This document shows positions 38,148 through 47,516 of a DNA stretch of 64,000 nucleotides, in pieces. Numbering within the stretch: position 1 is the stretch's first letter; each line of letters opens with the position of its first letter. The position numbers were made by a program, and so were the translations under genes. Origin of the DNA: Paenibacillus sp. Soil522. GTDB taxonomy: Bacteria; Bacillota; Bacilli; Paenibacillales; Paenibacillaceae. The stretch covers positions 1 to 64,000 of the forward strand of contig NZ_LMRV01000002.1 in NCBI RefSeq assembly GCF_001428245.1, read 5' to 3'. The notes under the pieces were generated by a model. The model was not told the DNA's origin, searched no databases, and worked only from the letters and a program-made list of their open reading frames with translations.

Positions 38148-38666
38148 CTACACCGACTTCGGCCGAGCTTCCGCCCGCCGTTTCAGTTTAATCTGGGCCC
38201 GATGAATCAAGGTGCCGACGAGCGGCGGATTGACCTTCATCTGCTCGGCAATCTCGGCATAGCTGTAACCGGAATACCGCAGCATCAGCACTTGGCGGTC
38301 GCGATCGGGGAGCGCGTCAAGCCATTCGCGAACTTCTTCGTGGTTCATGCGTCTGAGCATCTCATCGTCCACTGCGAATTCGCCATTCCCTTCCAGCTGC
38401 ACCTGGCGGCCCTGCTTCTCGAGCAGTCGCCGTTCGCGCTGTTTGCGGTCGATTGCGTCGTAAGCGATGCGGGTCAGCACACGCTGCAGCCAAGCGCCGA
38501 CGACTTCCGGCCGATCGGGAGGGTTGCGGTACAGGCGCAGGAACACTTCCTGCGCCATATCCTCGGCGGCGGCTTCGTCACGCAGCAACGCTGTTAATTT
38601 GCGATGGACAACTGGGTAATACGTATAGAAAAGGTTTCGAAACGCTTCGTTTTCAGTTGGGTTCAA
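38148..38666 (-). CDS. ECF-type RNA polymerase sigma factor
   Basis: The 172-aa protein has region 2 ('AFRNLFYTYYPVVHRKLTAL', 'EDMAQEVFLRLYRN') and region 4 ('LPDRDRQVLMLRYSGYSYAE', 'IHRAQIKLKRR'). It belongs to the SigX/SigM-like ECF group. TTG start eight to nine bases after AAGGAGGAG. It leads an operon with a membrane anti-sigma-like gene and an ABC transporter, so the transporter is probably its main output. Upstream on the minus strand a CGTCTTAT element could be an autoregulated ECF -10. Confidence 0.93.
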   Translation of the reverse strand: MNPTENEAFRNLFYTYYPVVHRKLTALLRDEAAAEDMAQEVFLRLYRNPPDRPEVVGAWLQRVLTRIAYDAIDRKQRERRLLEKQGRQVQLEGNGEFAVDDEMLRRMNHEEVREWLDALPDRDRQVLMLRYSGYSYAEIAEQMKVNPPLVGTLIHRAQIKLKRRAEARPKSV

Positions 38667-39211
38667 TGGGCGACTCCTCCTTTCGGGCTGCAGCTATGTA
38701 TAAGACGATCATACTTTGGTTTTTATTGCAGGCGGAACAAACTTTTTTTCGGGCTGGGGCGCTTTCCTGGCAGGAGGGAATAATGTGGCTACCGATTTAT
38801 TGTGGTGAATCCATATTTGGTATTCTACAGGATTATTGATGATATAGTAATCATTCATCGAATTTTGCATGGGCGTAGAGATTATACCGTGAACCGTATC
38901 ATAAGTAATGGCAAGTTTTATTGAACCTATTTTTAGTCAATGTTGAGGCTTATTAATAAATTTATTAATTAGTATACGTAATACAATTGTAACAAAGTAT
39001 TTGTTGAGGATTTACAATACTTATAGTATTGTTAATATGTTGATAAATACATTAATAATATCGTGATGTGTAAGCGCTTTATCAACTATAAGTAAAACCA
39101 TAAATAGAAGAGGTGATGATCTAACCTACATACTTCGGGAAAGAGAAGGACAATCTTCGATAAAATGGATACGCTTTCATTAAAGGTTAGAAGCGAGAGG
39201 AGAACACTGGA
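38667..39211. other. divergent intergenic region between ECF operon and arabinanase
   Basis: The left part holds the ECF operon promoter region. The part from about 38820 to 39060 is very AT-rich and shows no gene. It includes an imperfect palindrome with the core GTATACGTAATAC (around 38973-38985), only loosely like an AraR box. A cre-like site lies at 39069. Confidence 0.5.
39069..39084 (+). promoter_or_regulatory. cre-like site upstream of the arabinanase
   Basis: TGTAAGCGCTTTATCA resembles the CcpA catabolite response element (TGWAANCGNTNWCA) with one extra position. It lies about 130 bases before the GH43 gene, consistent with glucose repression of arabinan use. Confidence 0.5.
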
Positions 39212-41773
39212 ATGAGTAAAAGTTTGGTACGGACATTTACACTCCTTTTCTTAATGCTTGTATTACTGGTACCTAGTATTGTTTTTGGCGAGGGTACAGA
39301 CCAACCAGATAGCCTGCCTAGCGAAAATAGTAACAAGCCTCATCTTGATTACCAAGGTGAAGCTCCAGTTTTTCAAAATGTGTCTGTTCACGACCCTTCG
39401 ATCATAAAAGATGGTGATACGTATTATGTATTCGGTTCTCATATTGATGCTGCCAAGTCAACGGATTTGATAAATTGGACTAGATTTACAAATGGGTATA
39501 CTACGCCCGGCAATGCATTATATGGAGATTTATCAGAGAATCTAGCAGGCTCTTTTGCTTGGGCTGGGGAGAATGATTCTGATAGCAAAGGCGGGTATTC
39601 CATTTGGGCTCCTGATGTTTTCTGGAATGAAGACTATATAAATGAGGATGGAACAACCGGTGCTTATCTGATGTATTATAGCGCATCCTCTACTTATATA
39701 CGTTCCGCGATTGGTTTTGCGGTATCTAAAAATATAGAAGGACCGTATAAGTATGGGGATACCGTTGTATATTCCGGATTTACCAGAGATGATGCGTATG
39801 ATAACAATAGTGTGATTAATAAGAAATGGACGAATACAAATATTAAAAAGCTTATCGAAAACGGTACGTTAACAGGAGCAAGATCTGAGTGGTTTAATGC
39901 AAATGGATCTTATGCGAATGGTATTTATCCAAATGCGATAGATTCTACTTTGTTTTATGATGAGAATGGAAAACTATGGATGACGTACGGATCTTGGTCC
40001 GGCGGTATTTTTATGCTTGAAATCGACAAAACCACAGGTAAAGCCATCTATCCAGGCCAAGATGGAACGACAGCCGACGGCAGACTTGTTGATCGGTATT
40101 TCGGAACAAAAATTGCAGGCGGATATTTCAAATCAGGCGAAGGTCCTTATGTCGTATATGATAAGAATACGGACTATTACTACTTGTATGTAACCTATGG
40201 GTGGTTAGGTGCAGACGGCGGCTATAATATGAGACAATTCAGGTCGACGACGCCTGATGGTCCTTATGTAGATGCACAAGGACAAAATGCTGTTTTACCA
40301 GGCAATACAGATAATGCTCCCTATGGCAACAAACTAATGGGCAACTTCTTATTTGAAAGAAAAGTTGGAGATCCAGGAACAGGAATTGGCTCCGGTTATG
40401 TTTCTCCAGGACATAATTCCGTTTACTATGATGCTGAAACAGGCCAGCAGTTCTTGATTTTTCATTCACGCTTCCCACAAACAGGTGAGATGCATGAGGT
40501 TCGGGTTCACCAAATGTTTATGAATAAAGATGGCTGGCCAGTGGTTGCGCCATACCGCTATACGGGTGAAACGCTTGATAAAGTGAACACACAGGATTTG
40601 ATTGGTGAATACAAATTCATTACTCATGTAAAAGATAATTCCGCAACGATCAGAAGCTCTGTATTCATTCGTTTAAACGACGACTATACCATTTCTGGTG
40701 ATGTTAATGGCGAATGGAAAAAGACTAGCCATAACCAAGCGGAATTAACCGTGGATGGAGTCACCTATAACGGAGTATTTGTACGTCTATGGGATCCCAC
40801 TTCGGAAATTTATGTGATGTCATTTACGGCGATGTCCGAAGAAGGAGTATCCGTCTGGGGAAGTAAACTGCCAGATAAAACCGATGAGGAAATTGTAGCC
40901 GATGTTTTGAAAGATCTGGATCTTGGCGATACAGCGAACGTCATTTCCAATCTGGCACTTCCTACAGAAGGTACCAGACATACAGAAATTACTTGGGAGA
41001 CTTCAGATTCCAGCGTTGTCACGGAGACAGGAGTCATCAATCGGCCGGAGGCAGGCTCTGACCCTGTGACGGTTACACTTACTGCTACTATTTCAAAAGG
41101 TAACGTAAATGCAACTAAAAGCTTTACAATTACTGTGCTGCCATACAAAGCTGCCGGTTTAGTGGCTCATTATGCATTTGAAGATAACCTGAGTGACACT
41201 ACGGGTAAATTTAGCACAGGAACTGTAACTGGTAATCGAATTGATAATTCAGGCGGCACAATTACTTATGTTGACGGTAAGAATGGTAAAGCTTCCGTGT
41301 TTAATGGAGCATCTGGTGTACGCTTACCGAACGGGCTAATCTCAAGCAACACGTACTCTGTATCGTTGTGGTTAAAGCCTGAGGAATTAACAACTTTTAC
41401 AACGACTTTCTTCGGCGCTAGAGACAGCAATAACTGGGTAAGTCTCGTTCCGAATGGTCCAGCAGGCGGAAACACCATGGTCTGGTCCGGCAGTAGTTGG
41501 TATGATGCTGTCACAGGTATGACAATCAATAAAGGGGAATGGACACATTTGGCTTTCTCCGTTGATAACGGTGCTATTCATGTCTATGTTAACGGTGTAG
41601 AGAAGTTTACAGGAATGAACTTCCCTAATATATTTACTACTACCGATGCCAGCTTCAGCTTAGGTGTTAATTGGTGGGATACTCCGTACAAAGGCTCGAT
41701 GGATGAATTGCGTATTTATGAAGGAGCGCTTTCACCATCAGAAATCATAAACTTAGCACAGATCATGGAGTAA
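39212..41773 (+). CDS. secreted GH43 endo-arabinanase with Ig-like and LamG domains
   Basis: The 853-aa protein has a signal peptide (1-27). The five-bladed GH43 domain follows (about 55-430): catalytic base Asp in 'SVHDPSIIKDGDTYY', the Asp in 'NAIDSTLFYDENGKLWM' and acid Glu in 'KSGEGPYVVYDK'. Next come a lipocalin-like domain usual in Bacillus Abn2 (about 445-550), an atrophied bacterial Ig-like domain (about 560-645, 'ITWETSDSSVVTETGVI') and a LamG/concanavalin-like binding domain (about 650-853, 'LVAHYAFEDNLSDTTGKFS'). It should cleave alpha-1,5-arabinan outside the cell and feed the araBDA operon. AGAGGAGAAC precedes the ATG. Confidence 0.93.
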   Translation: MSKSLVRTFTLLFLMLVLLVPSIVFGEGTDQPDSLPSENSNKPHLDYQGEAPVFQNVSVHDPSIIKDGDTYYVFGSHIDAAKSTDLINWTRFTNGYTTPGNALYGDLSENLAGSFAWAGENDSDSKGGYSIWAPDVFWNEDYINEDGTTGAYLMYYSASSTYIRSAIGFAVSKNIEGPYKYGDTVVYSGFTRDDAYDNNSVINKKWTNTNIKKLIENGTLTGARSEWFNANGSYANGIYPNAIDSTLFYDENGKLWMTYGSWSGGIFMLEIDKTTGKAIYPGQDGTTADGRLVDRYFGTKIAGGYFKSGEGPYVVYDKNTDYYYLYVTYGWLGADGGYNMRQFRSTTPDGPYVDAQGQNAVLPGNTDNAPYGNKLMGNFLFERKVGDPGTGIGSGYVSPGHNSVYYDAETGQQFLIFHSRFPQTGEMHEVRVHQMFMNKDGWPVVAPYRYTGETLDKVNTQDLIGEYKFITHVKDNSATIRSSVFIRLNDDYTISGDVNGEWKKTSHNQAELTVDGVTYNGVFVRLWDPTSEIYVMSFTAMSEEGVSVWGSKLPDKTDEEIVADVLKDLDLGDTANVISNLALPTEGTRHTEITWETSDSSVVTETGVINRPEAGSDPVTVTLTATISKGNVNATKSFTITVLPYKAAGLVAHYAFEDNLSDTTGKFSTGTVTGNRIDNSGGTITYVDGKNGKASVFNGASGVRLPNGLISSNTYSVSLWLKPEELTTFTTTFFGARDSNNWVSLVPNGPAGGNTMVWSGSSWYDAVTGMTINKGEWTHLAFSVDNGAIHVYVNGVEKFTGMNFPNIFTTTDASFSLGVNWWDTPYKGSMDELRIYEGALSPSEIINLAQIME

Positions 41774-41796
41774 CAGCTTATAAAAGTGAAAAATCG

Positions 41797-41829
41797 AAAA
41801 AATCGTACGGTTATCCGTACGATTTTTTC
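41797..41829. terminator. bidirectional intrinsic terminator
   Basis: AAAAAATCGTACGG pairs perfectly with CCGTACGATTTTTT around TTAT, giving T-runs on both strands. It sits between the convergent arabinanase and aldo/keto reductase genes. Confidence 0.92.
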
Positions 41830-41891
41830 AATTCAACCTAATTTTGTACACTTGTCTCTTATTTATCTGGGCTACAGGATGATCTCGCCGC

Positions 41892-42809
41892 TTACGGAAG
41901 CACATTACCTGCCGCACGGTAGATCGCATACCATTCTTCGCGAGTCAGATGGACATGGGTTGCCTTGCAGCAATCCTTTAAGCGGTCGATATTCATCGTG
42001 CCGATGACCGGCTGCATGTGTGCGGGATGGCGCAAAAGCCACGCAATGGCGATCGTGGTGTTGCTAACTTCATATTTGCTTGCGATTTCATCGATTTTTT
42101 GGTTCAATTCCGGGAACTTGTCGTTTCCGAGGAATACGCCCTCAAAAAATCCGAATTGGAAAGGCGACCAAGGCTGAATAGTGATATCGTTCAGTCTGCA
42201 ATAATCAAGCACGCTGCCGTCGCGGTTCACAGCGGCTTCATTTTCCATATTCACATTAAATCCGTTCGAGATCATGTTGGCGTTGGTGATGCTTAATTGT
42301 AGTTGGTTCGCAACGATCGGCTGCTTCACCGATTTCTTCAGCAGCTGGATCTGCATTGGAGTTTGATTGGAGACGCCGAAATACCGCACTTTTCCCGAGC
42401 TTTCAAGAATATCGAAGGCTTCCGCCACCTCTTCCGGTTCTACCAGCGTATCCGGACGGTGCAGCAGCAGAATGTCCAAATAGTCGGTTCTCAGCCGCTT
42501 CAAGATGCCGTCTACCGATTCTAAAATATGTTCTTTGGAAAAGTCGAACATTCCCTTCCGGATGCCGCACTTCGATTGCAGGATAATCTTCTCACGAATA
42601 TTCTCATCCATATGGATGGCATCTGCGAATATTTCCTCACAGGCTCCAGCGCCGTATATATCTGCATGGTCGAAGAAATTAGCGCCTTCCTCTAGCGCAG
42701 ATTGTACAAATTTCTCAGCCCCGGCTTTGTCCAGCGAATTAATTCGCATGCAGCCGACTGAAACGACAGGCACCTCTAAGGTGCTGCTTCCTAGTTTCAT
42801 TGTCTTCAT
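41892..42809 (-). CDS. aldo/keto reductase (YdhF-like)
   Basis: The 305-aa NADPH-dependent (beta/alpha)8-barrel oxidoreductase has the catalytic tetrad visible: Asp and Tyr in 'FFDHADIYGAGACEE', Lys in 'ILQSKCGIRKG' and His in 'ILLLHRPDTLVEPEE'. 'WSPFQFGFFEG' and 'PVIGTMNIDRLKDC' (cofactor end) follow the YdhF branch of the family. The ATG at 42809 follows AAGGAGG; the longer frame to 42863 lacks one. Single gene; substrate unknown. Confidence 0.93.
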   Translation of the reverse strand: MKTMKLGSSTLEVPVVSVGCMRINSLDKAGAEKFVQSALEEGANFFDHADIYGAGACEEIFADAIHMDENIREKIILQSKCGIRKGMFDFSKEHILESVDGILKRLRTDYLDILLLHRPDTLVEPEEVAEAFDILESSGKVRYFGVSNQTPMQIQLLKKSVKQPIVANQLQLSITNANMISNGFNVNMENEAAVNRDGSVLDYCRLNDITIQPWSPFQFGFFEGVFLGNDKFPELNQKIDEIASKYEVSNTTIAIAWLLRHPAHMQPVIGTMNIDRLKDCCKATHVHLTREEWYAIYRAAGNVLP

Positions 42810-43025
42810 GATATATAACCTCCTTAAGTAGCTCAAAAAAAGTATAGCTGAATATACAGCCAAGCGTAAGAGCTGAAATTTTATATAGTAAGTAAAAGTA
42901 TTGTAACTAAGAGATGATCATGAGCCGGCTTTGATTTGCATTCTATTTTAGCACTACCAAATATGGAAGAGAGTTGCTAAACTAAGAGAGCCATCAATCA
43001 AACAATCAAAAAATGGGGGAGAAAA

Positions 43026-43466
43026 ATGAGTCATCCATATCAAAACTATAAAAATCATCGAAGGATACATCCTCTTTTTCACGTTGTGCTTACCCTTTTG
43101 ACAGCAGGTTTGTTTATCTCAGCTATAGTAGAGCTGGTAAGATCATTGAATGCAGGCAATCAGATTTTTCCCGCAGTCCTTTTTCTAATGAGTTCTATCA
43201 TGTTTATCGTTATTTTTCTGTTAGTCCGCTCTTATCCTTTAAAAGCACAGGACCGGGCGATACGAGCCGAAGAAAATCTCCGGCACTTTGTATTAACTCA
43301 AAAGCTGCTGGATCCGAGACTTAGCACAAAGCAAATTGTAGCCTTGCGATTTGCCTCCGATGACGAATTTCCTTCTCTTTGCAATAAAGCAGCTGCAGAT
43401 CAATTGTCACCTGATGCCATTAAAAAGTCCATCCAGAAGTGGAGAGACGACGACTACAGAATCTAG
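43026..43466 (+). CDS. DUF6526 family membrane protein
   Basis: The 146-aa protein begins 'SHPYQNYKNHRRIHPLFH', typical of DUF6526. It has two membrane segments (about 18-38 and 48-68) and a cytoplasmic C-terminal domain rich in Arg, Glu and Lys ('AQDRAIRAEENLRHFVL'). Function unknown. It ends six bases before the HSP90-like gene and probably heads that operon. GGGGGAGAAAA precedes the ATG. Confidence 0.85.
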   Translation: MSHPYQNYKNHRRIHPLFHVVLTLLTAGLFISAIVELVRSLNAGNQIFPAVLFLMSSIMFIVIFLLVRSYPLKAQDRAIRAEENLRHFVLTQKLLDPRLSTKQIVALRFASDDEFPSLCNKAAADQLSPDAIKKSIQKWRDDDYRI

Positions 43467-43472
43467 AGGTAA

Positions 43473-45251
43473 ATGATGAACAATGACATGAATTTTCAAG
43501 TGAATTTGCAAGGGATAATCGATCTGCTATCGAATCATTTATATTCTGATCCAGGCGTCTTTATAAGAGAGCTGCTTCAGAACGGAGCAGATGCAATTAC
43601 TGCTAGAAAGCAACTGGGCCATTGTTTTGACGATAAGGTTAAGGTCGAGTTATTTTCTAACCATACATTATCCTTTCAGGACAATGGGTGCGGATTAACG
43701 CAATCTGAAATCGAACAGTTCCTCGCTAGAATCGGAAGCACGACCAAGAAGGACAACATGGATTCGTCAGATGACTTTATCGGTCAATTCGGTGTTGGAC
43801 TTTTATCCTGTTTCGTGGTTAGCGATGAGATCGTATTGATTACCCGCTCTGCTCTGGAAGGTGATTCATTGGAGTGGCGGGGAAAGCCGGATGGCACCTA
43901 TCATATTAAAAAATTAAAAAAACAAGTTGCAATCGGAACGACCGTATATATTAAAGCGAAACCAGAGTACGAAGAATATTTCGAGTTTTATCGGGTGCAG
44001 GAGCTGCTTGAAAAATACGGAGAGTTTCTGGCTGCTCCCATTTATCTTGCTGAAGAGAAATACGAACGGAGGATTAACGAATCGTTACCCCCGTGGCGAA
44101 TGGACAAACAAGCCGCATTGGAGTTTTTAGAGCGATCGACCTATAACAAACCGATGGATATCATTCATCTACATTCTGCTATAGGCGGAATAGAAGGGAT
44201 TGCTTATATTCTTCCATACTCCGTTAGCTTGCAAGAAGAGAAGAAGCATAAAGTTTATTTGAAAAATATGCTGCTCTCCGACAAAATGAATAACATTTTG
44301 CCCCAGTGGGCATTTTTCGTTAATGGAATAATCAACACGGAGAACTTGAAGCCAACCGCATCACGTGAATCTTTTCAAGAAAATGATTTGTTCTTCTCGG
44401 TTAGAGATGAATTAGGAGAAGGCATCAAACAACATCTGGTTGCATTAGCAGAGCAGAATCCGGAGTTGTTCAAACGGGTCATTCTTGTTCACTATGCCTC
44501 AATTAAAGCAATGGCTGTTGAAGATGACGATCTGTACGAATTATTTATTCCTCATCTGAGGTTCGAGACTTCCTTTGGTGAAATGGATATGACGGCTATT
44601 GTGAAAAGTCATTCTTCGGTAATGTTGACTTCAACGATAGACGAATTCAGGCAAATAGCTAGAGTGGCTAAATCTCAAAATGTAATGGTCATTAATGGAG
44701 GTTATGTCCACGACTTTGAACTTGTTCGCAAGATTACTAGCGTGATGGAGCATATTAATCTCACTATTTTAGATATTCTTGAGTTCTCTAATCGGTTCGA
44801 ACAATTGGATCAAGAGGAGCAGCAAGAAGTTCAGCCGTTCCTGGATCTATCTGATAGGCTGCTTCAAAATTTTCAGTGCCGATGCTTAGTACGATGGTTT
44901 GAGCCCGCAGATCTTCCCGTGCTCTATAATACGAATCAGGAAGTAAACTTCTTTAAGCTGGCGGAAGAAAGCGAAGAGGAATCGAATCCGCTATTCGCTA
45001 ATATTGTGCATGTGATAAGAACGGAGTTATATGAGGAATCGTTCGCACGGCTTTGTTATAACTATAACAATCCGATCGTTCGGAAGGCCATCGCCTCGGA
45101 TGATCCCAAGCTTCAAAAGGTTTGTATCGAATTGTTCTATACGCAAGCGCTGCTGATGGGCAACCATACCATGAGCTCCGAAGAATTAAAGCTGATGAAC
45201 GAATCTTTATTGCATTTCATGAACATGGGTTTAGCCCAGGCGGGTGAGTAA
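43473..45251 (+). CDS. HSP90-family ATPase, divergent (HtpG-like)
   Basis: The 592-aa protein has the GHKL ATP site of HSP90: 'FIRELLQNGADAI' (Asn and Asp of motif N), 'LSFQDNGCGLTQSEIEQFL' (DNGxG), 'IGSTTKKD' and 'IGQFGVGLLSCFVV' (GxxGxG lid hinge). The middle domain contains 'FFVNGIINTENLKPTASRES', matching the HtpG 'NVSRE' catalytic-arginine region. The C-terminal part (about 430-592) does not look like the standard HtpG dimerisation domain. Paired ATGs at 43473 and 43476 follow AGAGG. The next gene overlaps it closely; the pair suggests an HSP90 with a dedicated partner. Confidence 0.85.
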   Translation: MMNNDMNFQVNLQGIIDLLSNHLYSDPGVFIRELLQNGADAITARKQLGHCFDDKVKVELFSNHTLSFQDNGCGLTQSEIEQFLARIGSTTKKDNMDSSDDFIGQFGVGLLSCFVVSDEIVLITRSALEGDSLEWRGKPDGTYHIKKLKKQVAIGTTVYIKAKPEYEEYFEFYRVQELLEKYGEFLAAPIYLAEEKYERRINESLPPWRMDKQAALEFLERSTYNKPMDIIHLHSAIGGIEGIAYILPYSVSLQEEKKHKVYLKNMLLSDKMNNILPQWAFFVNGIINTENLKPTASRESFQENDLFFSVRDELGEGIKQHLVALAEQNPELFKRVILVHYASIKAMAVEDDDLYELFIPHLRFETSFGEMDMTAIVKSHSSVMLTSTIDEFRQIARVAKSQNVMVINGGYVHDFELVRKITSVMEHINLTILDILEFSNRFEQLDQEEQQEVQPFLDLSDRLLQNFQCRCLVRWFEPADLPVLYNTNQEVNFFKLAEESEEESNPLFANIVHVIRTELYEESFARLCYNYNNPIVRKAIASDDPKLQKVCIELFYTQALLMGNHTMSSEELKLMNESLLHFMNMGLAQAGE

Positions 45252-45255
45252 GCGA

Positions 45256-46314
45256 ATGAAAAACCGTTATGACGGCTTAAAGAGCGAGACGTGGAGAATG
45301 CCAAATGGAAAACAGAAGCTAGCCTTAATGGAAGAAGCCATTCGTATCGCTGATAAGTATCTGACAGAAGAAGATGCATACGACGCCAGAATGGATTATT
45401 CCTCGGCTTCACTAGAATGCGGTTGCCCGGAGAGAATATTTATATCATTCTCTTGGTGCTTATCCAAATTTGAGAAACAGCCTAGCGAGTATTCCAGCTT
45501 TATGATTATGTGGCATTATAAGTGGGTATTAAACCAGATTTGGCGCTTGCCGCAATTTAGTTTGGAGCAGATTGAATCCGTTTTTGATGATTTTAGAGAG
45601 AAGTGCTTAAAGTACGACTATTCCTTAAGGGCTTATTATCAGCAAAAAGTAAACCTCATGCTGTCGCAAGGGAAAACGCAGGAAGCGGCTCTTTATTATC
45701 AGAAATGGAGGGCTGCGCCGAGAGATCAATTATCCGACTGCAAAGCCTGTGAGCAGAATTTGTTCGGCAAATATTATTTTACGATTAATCATAACAAAAA
45801 AGGGATGCAGGCCGTTAAACCCATATTAGAAGGTAAAATAAAATGCCGTACCGTTCCACAAAATACGTACAGTCATATTATTAGTCCTCTGCTGAAATTA
45901 GGCGAATATGATCGGGCAATCAGTACAGCGAATAAAGCATTCCGCTCGATGCAGGGGGTAGAATATCTACAGGAATATGGTGTGTTTATGGAATTTTTCA
46001 CGGTAACGGATATGAAGAAGGCTGTAAAACTATATGAACGAACGATTCGATTAGGATTAGAGAGTAAAATGCCGTGGGATAGATTTCAATATTTACTTTC
46101 CGTTCGTCTATTTCTTCAGCAATGGAGCAAGGCAAAGCGGAGGAAAAAACTTTTGGAATCCGAAACAGTCACATTGGAATGGTTGGAAAAAGAAATCAAT
46201 TCTATAGCTGCAGCCTTTAATACAAGGAATGAAAATGATTATTTAAATAGATATATTGCAGATAAAGAAGCGAACATTCAACGTTTAGTTTCCGCTTATC
46301 ATGATGCACAATAG
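45256..46314 (+). CDS. helical-repeat (TPR-like) partner of the HSP90-like protein
   Basis: The 352-aa soluble all-alpha protein has helix-turn-helix pairs recalling TPR repeats: 'NLMLSQGKTQEAALYYQKW', 'LLKLGEYDRAISTANKAF', 'MKKAVKLYERTIRLGL'. No enzyme motif is seen. Start ATG at 45256 lies four bases after the HSP90-like stop, behind GGCGGGTGAGT; GTG at 45244 is an alternative that overlaps. Tight coupling suggests complex formation with the ATPase. TPR proteins are classic HSP90 cochaperones in eukaryotes, but here there is no terminal MEEVD-type peptide, so binding would differ. Confidence 0.75.
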   Translation: MKNRYDGLKSETWRMPNGKQKLALMEEAIRIADKYLTEEDAYDARMDYSSASLECGCPERIFISFSWCLSKFEKQPSEYSSFMIMWHYKWVLNQIWRLPQFSLEQIESVFDDFREKCLKYDYSLRAYYQQKVNLMLSQGKTQEAALYYQKWRAAPRDQLSDCKACEQNLFGKYYFTINHNKKGMQAVKPILEGKIKCRTVPQNTYSHIISPLLKLGEYDRAISTANKAFRSMQGVEYLQEYGVFMEFFTVTDMKKAVKLYERTIRLGLESKMPWDRFQYLLSVRLFLQQWSKAKRRKKLLESETVTLEWLEKEINSIAAAFNTRNENDYLNRYIADKEANIQRLVSAYHDAQ

Positions 46315-46320
46315 GTAGTC

Positions 46321-46341
46321 TTATCACGAAATTTGTGATAA
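46321..46341. repeat. palindrome TTATCAC-N7-GTGATAA
   Basis: Perfect 7-base arms around GAAATTT lie seven bases after the TPR-like gene stop and 158 bases before fba. There is no T-run after it, so it looks more like an operator than a terminator. A 10-base direct repeat AACTGCAGCT (46400-46409, 46428-46437) also lies before fba. Confidence 0.5.
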
Positions 46342-46498
46342 CATGTAGACTGACGAGTAGAACGTGAACGAGGAAAACCCATTCCGTTCGTGCCAGTACA
46401 ACTGCAGCTTTTGAACACTATTTTTAAACTGCAGCTGAATTGGGTATGATTGAAAGGTCGAGTCATTAAATTGCTATTATTTTGAAGGAGGATTTAAC

Positions 46499-47356
46499 AT
46501 GGCATTAGTTTCAATGAAAGAAATGTTGAACAAAGCATTAAAAGAAGGTTACGCTGTTGGTCAATACAACATCAATAACCTGGAGTGGACGCAAGCAATC
46601 CTGGGCGCTGCTCAAGAAGAGCAATCACCTGTTATTCTTGGCGTTTCTGAAGGTGCTGCCCGTTACATGGGAGGCTTTACGGTTGTAACTTCCATCGTAA
46701 AATCCCTTATTGAAGAAATGAAAATCACGGTTCCGGTTGCTATTCACTTAGACCACGGTTCCAGCTTTGAAAAATGTAAAGCAGCGATTGAAGCTGGTTT
46801 TACTTCCGTTATGATAGATGCATCGCACTCGCCATTCGAAGAAAACGTAAAAACAACTCAAGAAGTTGTTGCATACGCGCATGAGCGCGGCGTTTCCGTT
46901 GAAGCTGAACTCGGAACAGTTGGCGGACAAGAGGATGATGTAATCGCTGACGGCGTTATCTATGCAGATCCTAAAGAATGTAAAGAGCTTGTTGAACGTA
47001 CAGGAATCGACTGCCTTGCTCCTGCACTAGGCTCTGTACATGGTCCTTACAAAGGCGAACCAAACCTGGGCTTCAAAGAAATGGAAGAAATTTGCCAAAC
47101 AATCAAGCTTCCATTGGTATTGCACGGTGGTACAGGCATCCCAACTGCTGATATTAAGAAATCAATCTCGCTGGGAACTGCAAAAATCAACGTAAACACA
47201 GAAAACCAAATCGCTTTTACAAAAATCGCTCGTGAAATCTTGACTTCTGATTCAGAAGTATACGATCCGCGTAAATTTTTGGCACCAGGCCGTGATGCGA
47301 TTAAACAAACGGTTCAAGGCAAAATGCGTGAGTTTGGTTCTTCGAACAAAGCTTAA
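46499..47356 (+). CDS. fba: class II fructose-1,6-bisphosphate aldolase
   Basis: The 285-aa zinc-dependent aldolase of glycolysis and gluconeogenesis shows '[19 protein letters not shown]' (catalytic Asp and zinc His), '[15 protein letters not shown]', '[15 protein letters not shown]', 'VLHGGTGIP' and '[11 protein letters not shown]' (phosphate site). It is full length. Strong AAGGAGG and the codon pattern suggest high expression. It stands alone between the TPR-like gene and a strong terminator. Tagatose-bisphosphate aldolase is a less likely alternative from this family. Confidence 0.96.
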   Translation: MALVSMKEMLNKALKEGYAVGQYNINNLEWTQAILGAAQEEQSPVILGVSEGAARYMGGFTVVTSIVKSLIEEMKITVPVAIHLDHGSSFEKCKAAIEAGFTSVMIDASHSPFEENVKTTQEVVAYAHERGVSVEAELGTVGGQEDDVIADGVIYADPKECKELVERTGIDCLAPALGSVHGPYKGEPNLGFKEMEEICQTIKLPLVLHGGTGIPTADIKKSISLGTAKINVNTENQIAFTKIAREILTSDSEVYDPRKFLAPGRDAIKQTVQGKMREFGSSNKA

Positions 47357-47370
47357 TAAACAAAAAAACG

Positions 47371-47419
47371 AAAATGGTTGGGCCGGCTGCAAATTGCATC
47401 CGGACCAACCATTTTTTTT
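47371..47419 (+). terminator. intrinsic terminator after fba
   Basis: AAAATGGTTGG.CCGG pairs with CCGG.CCAACCATTTT and runs into T8. Confidence 0.88.
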
Positions 47420-47516
47420 ATTTATGCAGTACGCTGGTGCTATAAAAGTGACTCATGTACATATATTTAGTGATTGCATCTAATCTGAAGAGTTCAATTA
47501 GTAAGGATGTGTAAGC

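Noticed and set aside
38970-38990. AraR box before the GH43 arabinanase
   Set aside because: The palindrome GTATACGTAATAC departs from the TGTACGTACA core seen at the two real boxes.
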